A stretch of DNA of 64,000 nt, taken from positions 607,501 through 671,500 of the forward strand of contig JAJGOT010000359.1 in NCBI GenBank assembly GCA_022457155.1, given 5' to 3'. A model generated the notes under the pieces. That model did no database searches. It saw only the letters and a list, made by a program, of their open reading frames with translations, and was not told where the DNA came from. The position numbers and the translations under genes are program-made. This DNA is from Cladopsammia gracilis. Lineage: Eukaryota; Cnidaria; Anthozoa; Scleractinia; Dendrophylliidae. Below are positions 55,976 to 64,000 of this stretch, piece after piece. Numbering within the stretch: position 1 is the first letter of the stretch; the number at the start of each line of letters is the position of its first letter.

Positions 55976-56099
55976 GAGGACTAAGGGAGTGTTTAAGGTG
56001 GCTCGACTGGGTTTTTGAGTGACAATACCGTTTAGCTTTGAGAAACTTGTGTACCACCACAAACGATCCAACGGAAAATCGATTGCCACAGCTGTTATT

Positions 56100-57969
56100 A
56101 AACTGAAATTAAACGTGTCTAATGTTCTCAGTATCAGTGGCCACTCTAGGGAATCAAACACTTTCTTGAAATCAAGTGAGATTAAGATTCCCCCTTTTTT
56201 CTGTTTTAGTATGTTCCATTACATCGTTAATAAGTCTAATATTTTCTCCAATATATCTACCTTTTATAAAACCTGTTTGGTCTGTATGGACTAAATCTGG
56301 AAGAACTGCTTCTATTCGTTTGGCGATGGCTTTGGACGCTATTTTGTAGTCAGTATTGAGCAGAGTAATTGGTCTCCAGTTAGAGAGCTCCAACAAGGAC
56401 CCATCTTCTTTTGGCAGAAGTGTAATTATTCCTCTCCATTGAGAGATAGAAAGTTCGCCTAAGGCAAAAGCGGCATTTAAACTTTCGATGAGATCATTTC
56501 CCAGTAGCTTGAAGAAGAATTGATAAAATTCGACCGTAAAGCCATCTTCACCTGGTGATTTTTCATTTCGAAAGGTTTCAAGTGATTTTTTGCATTCTGC
56601 GAAGGTTAAGGGCCCCTCACATTTTTCGCGAGCTTCTTCTGAAAGGCGTGGGATTTGTAACTTTTCGATATACTCGTTATACGCTGTGTGGGAAAATATA
56701 ACATCCTTCGTATACAAATTATTATAATAAGATTCAATTTTGTCTAGAATTTGATTCTCATCCTTTATTGTGGTATCTCTGTCGGTTTTAAGTTCAGTGA
56801 CAGTTTTTTTATTATAATTTCTTTTCTCTAAGTTGAAGAAATATTTTGTTGGACATTCTCCCTTCTCCAACCCTAAACATCGCCGCCTTCCCTTTTTGCT
56901 CATAAATTGACTCAAACTGTTTTTTTGGTTCGGAATATTTGTCCAGTATATTATCTATGTCCGGCTGTTGGAAATTATTACAAATTATATTGTCTAGTAC
57001 AGCCAGTTGGCGCTTGATTTCATTTACCTCCTTGTAATAGGGTTTGGCTTTTCTTTTTGCAAACATGATAGTTGCAGCTCTAATTTCCATTTTTAATAGT
57101 TCCCAAAAGAGGCATTTGTCATTAATTTGAGACTTAAGTTCACATGCTTTAGTGTATACATCACGAACTGTAGTCACAGAGTTGTCGTCCTTTAACAAAG
57201 TATTGTTGAATTTCCAAACGCCTGGTCCTCTAATGACTTCCTTAGGACATAACAAAGATATTCGTATTGCTTTATGATCTGGTGCGATTGCCGGATAAAT
57301 TTCGATAGTTTTCACATATTTCTGCAGGTTTTTAGCAACTAAATAGAAGTCTATTCTTGATTTCACACCAAGGCTTTTCGATTCATAAGAGTACCTTCGC
57401 AATTTAGAATGTCTTAATCTTTGTATGTCAACTAGGTCAAAGATATCCATTGTCATTAGAATAAGATTTCTATAGCTTGTTGATTTCCATGGCGCACCGC
57501 CCACTTTGTCTTTCTTGGAAAGTGTACAGTTCCAATCGCCACCTACTATGAGGGTGGTGAGTTCAGATTTATCAATTAAACAGTTGTTTAATTCTTGAAT
57601 AAATTCTAATTGTTCAGCCTGGCTATTTGGAGCGTATATATTACACATTGTTAACTTTAACGAATTGAATGTAACGGTGATTAACACTATTCTTCCCGAA
57701 TTGTTCCTATATGAATAATCTATCTTGATTTGTAATGATGGATTGATAAGAATGCAAACACCTCTACTGTGGTGTCCACCGTGAGAAAAAATTATTTCGC
57801 CACCCCATTTGTGTTTCCACATAGCTTCGTCATTAATATCCGAGGTCTCTTGTAAAAAATAAAAATTTGCATTTTGGTCTTTGAGATAGGAAAAAATACT
57901 CATCCTTTTGACAGTGTTCCTTATTCCACGCACATTAAGTGATACAATCGCACATTTTCCTGATTGCAT
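56100..57969 (-). pseudogene. L1-type ORF2: endonuclease and start of RT
   Basis: From ATG at 57969 an open frame to 56812 encodes the AP-type endonuclease: CAIVSLNVRGIRN, FLQETSD, VGGDWNCTLS, SRIDFYLV and APDHKAI (the catalytic Asn, Glu, Asp and His motifs). A frameshift at about 56870 moves to the frame EKGECPTKYFFNLEKRN, ESYYNNLYT, SPGEDGFTVEFYQFF, WRPITLLNTDYKI and TDQTGFIKGRYI. A second one-base shift in a G-run near 56175 is needed to reach SLDFKKVFDSLEW, the first RT Asp motif. The YxDD box and the rest are absent. The family nicks DNA and primes reverse transcription there. Confidence 0.85.
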
Positions 57970-58235
57970 TGTAAACGAACATAGATTATACCATAAACAG
58001 TGACAAGTTTAACTTTTATTTTGTCTCGTATTCATTATCATATTCTGAGACAAGGGAAAACGAAAATCCAACTGGTTTGAAAAATTTTAAACCAAAGAAA
58101 AGTTTGAACCTCATCATAAACACACTAAAAACTAAATATACGAGGTTCCTTCTTCCTTATACTTTAGCCAATTTCCTTCGCATAGTTAATGATAGAATAA
58201 TATATTTCCAAAGTATTAATATGACTGTTGTTAGA

Positions 58236-59166
58236 TTAGATGTTTTGAAGATCATCTTCTTCATAAATCCTAACGGGCCTTCCATTTGGCGATGTTTTGA
58301 TGTAGATTTTGCCATCTAGTGTCCAACAAGTGAGGATTAATCTGTATCTTCGTATTTTATTCACTTTCATTACTACTTTTCGCCTAGAACTAGTTAAGTT
58401 TTTGTTAATAAAAATTCGGCCAGTGCTCGCAGTTGCAGGGCAAGTAGGAAACAAGGTGGAAATTCGAATATCTTTAAGCTTTGTTCGTTGTTTATAAAAA
58501 CGTGTTTTAACTTTATGACTCGCAAATTTAACTATTATTGATTTTATACCTGATTCGGCTCCCGCTCTGGTTCTGTTAAGTTTATGCGAAATTTCGATGT
58601 CCTCGTGTGCGATTGTTACATCCAATACCTCGGAAAGTTTATATACGCTTTCGGGAATTCCACAGATTTCCAATGAGTTCTTTCGAATATATTGCTCAAG
58701 GTCATCTTGAAGATTATACAAATTTGTGATGTCGTCAGCTTGTTCCTTTACTTTCTCTTTTGATTTCACAAGTTCCTCTTGCAGTGCTTTGTTCATATTT
58801 GATGTTTTATCCACTATCAGTCTAAGCGCATTTGATTCTCTCTTCTGTACGAGTGTCTTACTTCCACTAGTTCTTTGGTTAGTTTGGAGTTTTCACTTAG
58901 TATTGTCGACATAGTTTTTTCCATCTTTAGAAGTATCTGACGTATTTCTGACAAGGATGGTTCTTCGGGTACAGCATCTTCGCTATTCCATCCATATTTA
59001 GACACTTGGATTCATTTATTGGTTCTTCCTCCGTCGAGCCACGTTCGCCACGCTCATCAAGCTTGTGTTTACCTGCTCGAGGTTTCATAAAGGTAGGCGG
59101 AAGGCTTTCAACAGGTTCTATTTTTTTATCATTTTGAAATTTTCGAAGGGTTTTGGCTCCGCTCAA
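58236..59166 (-). pseudogene. L1-type ORF1 protein in three frames
   Basis: The parts lie in three frames. The basic N-terminus (59166-about 58990) contains MKPRAGKHKLDERGERG. The next coiled segment (59005-58817) contains EPSLSEIRQILLKMEKTM. The main frame (58814-58236) holds the coiled coil LQDDLEQYIRKNSLEICGIP, the RRM-like SIIVKFASHKVK, and the C-terminal WTLDGKIYIKTSPNG. It is related to, but clearly different from, the ORF1 at 22.7-23.6 kb. Two frameshifts make it inactive. Confidence 0.8.
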
Positions 59167-62100
59167 CTAAACGCGCCCATCCGGGCTGAGCCCACGCATA
59201 CTCCTGACTGCACTTTGCGTACATCTTCTTCATCTCTTAACAGCCGAGCTTTACCCATCTCTTTCACTGCTCCCTCCTCGCTATCATCAACACCGGCAGA
59301 CCCAGCCATTTCTCGCCAAGCTTCGGTCACTGCTGCATGTTTGTGAGATGTAAGTACCCATCGGTGTACTGCTGCTTTATTCAGACTAAAACCTATGATG
59401 CCACCCTTGGATTTAGTGTCACAGTTAATAGTCTGTTCGATAGTTTTATCAACAGCAACCTGCCCAAAACCATTCCACGAACTCCTCTGGACGGCAAAGT
59501 CCCCAGCCTCGAATGCCTAATGTGCAGATGGGTGGTTGTACTCCAATGCCAACATGTCTCACAAATAAACTGGAAGATACAGTGCGTAATTGGTACGGTC
59601 GTACACAAACATCCACAGCAACATATCTTTGATACACATAAGGTGTAAGTACCAATCTCCTTCTCTTGTTGCTCGTACAAAGCGCAGTAACAGAGTAACC
59701 ATTTCAATGTACGACTGCCAATACTTGCTCATCTTGCAACTTGATGACCGATTGAACTCTTCAAGGCTTTGCAGGAGATCTTTGAGCACTGGATTACGAT
59801 AAAGTGCTTGAATGCTAGCAGATGTTATTTCCTTCTGGACATTCTTCAGTGTTGACTCTGCAGCCTCTATCTGCTGCAGCCTCTATCTGCTGTCGTGGGA
59901 TTCTTTGCTACACTGAATGAAGGCTTGCCAGTTGAGACACATCAAAGCCTCAGAAGTTGTAATGTTTCCCTTCTAACACGCCATTCAGGGATCCCCTACC
60001 GATAATCCTGGTCTCTATCAAAAGATCACGAAGCCCAGCGTCCCGAAACGTTTTCCTATGACTGCAAGAAACACACAGACATCATAAGCACTACGCTCTT
60101 AAGCTCTTGTCTTTGCTTCCATATCACTTCTAATGCTTTCGCATAGATGGCTTGATCTAGCATGACCACTGTATTGTCAAGATTGAGACGGTTTGCCATT
60201 GTCACAGACTTCTTGAGCAGTGTGTATACAGTGGAAAGCTCAGTTGGGGAGGCATCTATAAGCTGACAGTAGCCAACAATACTCTTACCAGGGACGTCTT
60301 TTGCTTTGGCCACTGTATTAAACCCACTCCAACCCGGGACAGACTGCGAAGTCTCTGCTGTAATCTTATCGGTCAGATGACCACCTTCCGCAAGAGGAAG
60401 CCTTGAAAGGAACCAGGCAAAATCCTTAAGCTTAGCAGACGAGTGACCATTTTCAGTTCCTCGCATGTACTGGACGACATCTCCTTCATATGTTCCTGGA
60501 CCACATCGTTTTCCGGCATTGTACTAATGAACCTTGGAAAAAAAACAGTAATATATATTATATGGAATTGACATGGTTAATCCATACTTTTACGTTGCTC
60601 CTGCTGTAAACGAACAAATAAAACAAAAGTATTGTAGGTTTATATATTCAACTGATCTTTTGTTATACATGGATAAATGATTATGACATGGATGGCAAGA
60701 AACATACCTGACTTGGTACAGTTTGCAGTGTGCGTCTTCTTCCCCGTTTGTTCTGCCTTTCTTGTGAAGGTGGTGGCTCACACCAGGCGACCTGCCGCTG
60801 TACGATTATGCTATTTGTGCAGTGGGATGTTCCTTTCCCAGACAGAGTTTCCTCCAGGAGATCAATGGCAAGTACCTGCTCACATGAGATGCCATGCCCA
60901 AAACGATTGAGCAAAGTTATTACCTCTTTACATCCAGTGAGATTCTTGACAGTTATTGGTAAAGCCACGTGTTTAGGCGTTTTTTGTCTACCTTTCGAAA
61001 TGTTGTACACGAGATCTTGACCAAGTGACAGGATCAGGCGATGAACAGTGGGATCATTTATGACTACTCTCTGGCTGTTCTGTATTGGCCGATTCTCCAT
61101 ATCTTCAGTTAAAATCCAAGCAAGAAGATTGTATGCAACGGGTGGGAGGTCGGTTGCACAAGGAGGCCATGGCATCCTGATATCGTGATTAAGAAGAGTA
61201 GCACATACAGTCTTGGTGCAGTGATAGATGTGGTTCACGGTTTCCTCATCTTCTTCATCAAGACACATCTCTTCAAAACTTTGGTTGTATCTGCACTCGA
61301 AAACTTGCCCCTTATGCCAGCTCCACCTCTGAGCGATGCCTTGGATGCCAAAAGCTCACTTCCTTAACAAACGATCTTTGTAAACGAGACTTCAGCTTTT
61401 CAGTGCGATATTCTGCATTAACTACGCCTCTAAAAGAAAGGAGTTCTACATATCTGGCTCTAAGGGATGACATTCTCAGTACTTGTAAACGTTGAACCAT
61501 TTGAATTTCCACTTCATTCTTTAGTTCTTCAAATGCTTCCTCATAGATTTGTGTTTTAGCCTCATAATTCTGTTTCTTGATCTCATCTGGAATCTTCACG
61601 TTGGTGTATCTCCGATAGCATGATCTGTGATAACAAACTTCCAGGGCAATCAAGTCTTGACCATCTAAAGCTACCAAGAGTCTCTGATCACCCCTTATTT
61701 TTGCAGCATTTACAAGTGATTCTCCAGCATTTAGTGTCTGGCAGGTTGTAAGCTTCTCCTTTCTTCTTCTATCCTTTGAATCCATCTTTTCTTCCTGACA
61801 GATTATGCAGCTCTTGATGTTCGTTGTCTGAAGGGAAGAACGTGTATGGATTGGAACATCTCGTTGCATTTCTGATTTCTCTTCATCATCGGATATCTCC
61901 TCTAATCTTCGCTTTCTAACGACCCGTTCTATGTGACCTTTAGAGGTGTATGTTTGATAACACGAACGATGATAACTACCAAATGGACCAGCATTCCACT
62001 TGCCCTCCATGTTTTTGTAGATGGTATCTTTATGCAGAAAAGCTGCATCTTTGAATGACTTCCAGCTAACATCACTAAAGGAAGTAAGGGTGTCTTTGAT

Positions 62101-62343
62101 TCCGTCAATGTGACACAAACATGATGTACTTGCTACAGACTTACATCTAGGATTCAAGCTAAATTCAAGTGCTTCCATACCTGCATTGCTGATGAAAAAT
62201 AAACAACGACAGAAACGCATTCGATCATATATTTCTCAAACTCATTTTATTATATCCATCCCAGGAATAACCAAAGATTTCATTTACAGATAACAAAGTA
62301 AAAAAACTCGAAACCACCAGACAGACTGTCGTAACTAGTTCTA

Positions 62344-63070
62344 TTAAGGTTACAGTGTACCTTCAGATCGAAAATTTATTGAAAAATTTTTTTTCGCGTT
62401 AAAATAAAGTTTACAGAATGAACTTTCATCCAAAAAAACAATTATCGAAAAATAGTGAAAATTGACGGAGAAATGACGGTATAACTTTTGTGGGTGGAGT
62501 TTGTTTATTAAGCGATATGTTTTTTTAAGCGCTGTTTTCTCAAAGTTAATTTTTCGCTTGTTGGGGACACTTTAAAGAGCTACAACTCAAAGGAAATTTG
62601 TTCGATTTTCCTCAAATTTGGACAGAAGCTAGGCTAACATATAATCAACAAAAACGTGTCGGCGAATTTCTTAATTTCGAAAACTTTTTCGTCAAGAGCC
62701 ATTTCCGTGCAATCATTCCAATTTTTTTCTCCCTTTTTAGAAAATATTCCGTAACTTTTCACTGCAATTGAATATGGGAAATCGCCGACACGTTTTTTTA
62801 GCGCTTCGTGTCCGGAAACTCGAGAACAAATCAAATTAGCAAAATACAATAATCGCTTTGAGTTATAGCGTTTTAAAGCTGATTCGGACGTTCGAATTTA
62901 GACGTCGTAAAAAATTCGACAATTCATTTTATTATCAAATGGTTTCCATATTTAGATAGCCAGCTCTGTAAGCTTTAATTTGATATCTGGGTTTAGGTAT
63001 ATTAAGTGTAATCTTAAGACGCTAGAGCTGATATACTGGAGACACCCCCGAAGGTACACTGTAACCTTAA
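62344..63070. mobile_element. 719-bp MITE flanked by TTAA, in intron 1
   Basis: Perfect 17-bp terminal inverted repeats GGTTACAGTGTACCTTC at 62348-62364 and (inverted) 63050-63066, each bordered by TTAA (62344-62347, 63067-63070). TTAA duplication is the mark of piggyBac and Kolobok superfamilies; the GG start does not look like piggyBac. Internally, CGTGTCGGCGA (62656) reappears inverted at about 62788, giving a nested hairpin. No coding capacity. Confidence 0.85.
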
Positions 63071-63092
63071 ATTCATTGATGGAGTTTTACTA

Positions 63093-63236
63093 ATATGCCA
63101 GCCATGTGAGCCACAATGCAAAATGATACAAATTAACACTAACCCTAACACTTATCCTAATACTAACCCTAATCCCAATCCCAATCCCAGCTCTAACCCT
63201 AATGGTGGCCCTAAACCTAAGTTGGCTGGCATGCAT
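63093..63236. repeat. degenerate telomere-like repeats within an inverted repeat
   Basis: 63138-63220 is built of CTAACCCTAA, CCTAATACTAACCCTAA, CCCAATCCCAATCC and similar words, i.e. degenerate (TTAGGG)n of the metazoan telomere on the other strand. ATGCCAGCC at about 63096 and GGCTGGCAT at about 63223 bracket it. It may mark a healed break, or be a simple-sequence expansion inside a small foldback element. Confidence 0.65.
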
Positions 63237-63311
63237 ATGGCTTGCTGTCTTGCAAATTAGTCTTTCTGTTAGAAATTTATTCCTTTCCTGTTACAATGAT
63301 ACATTAATTTT

Positions 63312-63405
63312 ATCAAAGTAAAGCAAGGCTGATACTATGTAGCAGCAATAAGATAGAAAAATTAGCGCGAACGCCAATTCTCTATCAGCATTGCTTTACT
63401 TTGAT
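63312..63405. repeat. 94-bp foldback element in intron 1
   Basis: ATCAAAGTAAAGCAAGGCTG at 63312 is matched by its reverse complement at 63383-63405 (one mismatch over 23 bases); loop about 48 nt. MITE-like; no TSD identified. Confidence 0.7.
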
Positions 63406-63808
63406 TTTATCTCTATTTTTGGCTGACTAGATCTTCTCAGATCCTACGTACACCAGAAGCATTTTCGTTCGTGGTCCTTCGCTTCTTATTCAAATTTTAT
63501 TAATTTTATGCTTCTTAACTGACGAAACAGTCTGAAGTTATTTTTAAAAGAAAATGGGAAAATAATTAGCAAATATACTTACAGTCATTTTTGTCAGGGA
63601 ATGACAAGCAGCACGTTTGTTGCATGGAGGCCGCCATCTTGGAAAAACCGCTGACCATAAAATAGAAGATCCACTGAACAAGCACAGGAACCCCACTGAT
63701 ATCCAATCACAATTTTTTTACAAAATGTTAAGAACAGACCTACATGATTAATTTTGTTTTGATAAACGTTTAAAAGAGTACATAAATCTGTGGGTATATG
63801 ATTCTAAC

Positions 63809-64000
63809 TACAGTCAACTCTCGCCTTGCGGACATCCCGCTATTACGGACGCTCGCTATTACGGACAAATTTCAGATCCCCGGCGGAAACTATAGAGGTT
63901 TGACTGAAAACAACTCCCGCTATTACGGACTCTCGCTATTACGGAATTACGGACACTTTTGTGGTACCAACGTAACAATTTTATTGTTTTCACTCTCGAT
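63809..64000. mobile_element. possible end of a pogo-like transposon, running off the window
   Basis: TA followed by CAGTCAACTCTCGCC, then three copies of a CGCTATTACGGAC motif (63838-63944). pogo/Tigger elements start CAG(T) next to a TA target. The other end lies outside the window, so this is tentative. Confidence 0.35.

Larger units (their letters stand above)
56100..59166 (-). mobile_element. L1-type non-LTR retrotransposon, broken and 3'-truncated
   Basis: ORF1 (59166-58236) is followed by a 266-bp spacer and ORF2 (57969-56100). ORF2 stops just after the first RT catalytic motif, where about 100 bp of unassigned sequence and then a gypsy relic follow. Its upstream edge abuts coding sequence of the multi-copy gene at about 59170. 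No TSD or A-tail can be seen because the 3' end is missing. Confidence 0.8.
59175..63637 (-). pseudogene. spliced multi-copy cnidarian-type gene, truncated by L1
   Basis: Exon 1 is 63637-63583: ATG in a GCCGCCAT-type context, MAASMQQTCCLSFPDKND, donor GTAAGTAT. Exon 2 begins at 62180 after a TTTTTCATCAGCAATGCAG acceptor, and the phases agree. It has C/H-rich zinc-binding segments (FGSYHRSCYQTYTS; CIICQEEK...LTTCQT...CYHRSCYRRYT), a one-base shift near 61330, then LILSLGQDLVYNISKGRQKT and VITLLNRFGHGISCEQV. The donor is CAG/GTATGT at 60707 and the acceptor ATTAG at 60524, again in phase. Exon 3 (60523-59175) has IVGYCQLIDASPTELSTVY, VVMLDQAIYAKA, a shift, VIGKRFRDAGLRDLL, a small tandem duplication (about 59870-59900), DWYLHLMCIKDMLLW, VYDRTNYA and TINCDTKSKGGIIGF. 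It is cut off at the L1 edge. Function unknown; the motif set resembles large dispersed coral families. Confidence 0.6.

Overview
This is an animal nuclear window with no bacterial-style gene layout. The gene-like pieces are spliced or multi-copy families that I associate with anthozoan cnidarians (stony corals or sea anemones). Almost everything recognisable is a transposable element or the remains of one. Assignment to a coral-like genome is inference from family resemblance; no rRNA, mitochondrial or host marker gene is present to prove it.

Layout. 0-4.6 kb: no gene, only a tRNA-like SINE head and a hairpin MITE. 4.6-12.8 kb: one large decayed plus-strand gene (DDE-transposase-like core, then an OTU cysteine-protease-like domain, then a Cys-rich CXC/CRC-like module). 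It is cut in two by a minus-strand BEL/Pao LTR retrotransposon (6390-11135) with a 5-bp target-site duplication (TSD). 13.2-13.6 kb: a 10-bp minisatellite. 13.9-16.3 kb: pieces of a coral-type tyrosine-recombinase (DIRS-like) retroelement, with an SGNH hydrolase ORF, a gag with a Cys/His cluster, and the start of RT. 16.9-18.1 kb: two MITEs. 18.1-18.8 kb: a coiled-coil ORF with one stop. 22.7-23.6 kb: a decayed L1-type ORF1. 23.8-24.0 kb: tandem repeats. 25.8-28.9 kb: a compact Ty3/gypsy element whose 927-codon RT-RNaseH-integrase ORF is open but has lost most of gag and the protease. 30.5-33.2 kb: a tyrosine-recombinase-like gene with two C2H2 fingers. 33.9-38.3 kb: inverted-repeat elements, one nested in another. 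41.3-43.1 kb: a tandem duplication and three gene fragments.

44.4-53.0 kb is the most structured region. It is an 8.6-kb minus-strand YR retrotransposon with split direct repeats (A1-ORFs-B1-A2-B2, the PAT/Ngaro arrangement). A 4.58-kb DNA transposon (19-bp TIRs, 9-bp TSD) is inserted inside its recombinase gene, and a tRNA-derived SINE (13-bp TSD) between its gag and RT. 54.9-59.2 kb: a gypsy relic abutting an L1-type element broken in several frames. 59.2-63.6 kb: a minus-strand spliced multi-copy gene with a convincing first exon and splice phases, truncated by the L1 element. Its first intron holds a TTAA-flanked MITE and degenerate telomere-like repeats. At 63.8 kb what may be the end of a pogo-like transposon runs off the window.

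How it fits together: the window records layered insertions rather than a pathway. Relative ages can be read from nesting (host or TE gene older than BEL; YR retrotransposon older than its DNA transposon and SINE). Two elements (BEL and Ty3) keep identical LTR segments and open frames, so they look recent, though both are internally deleted and neither appears autonomous.
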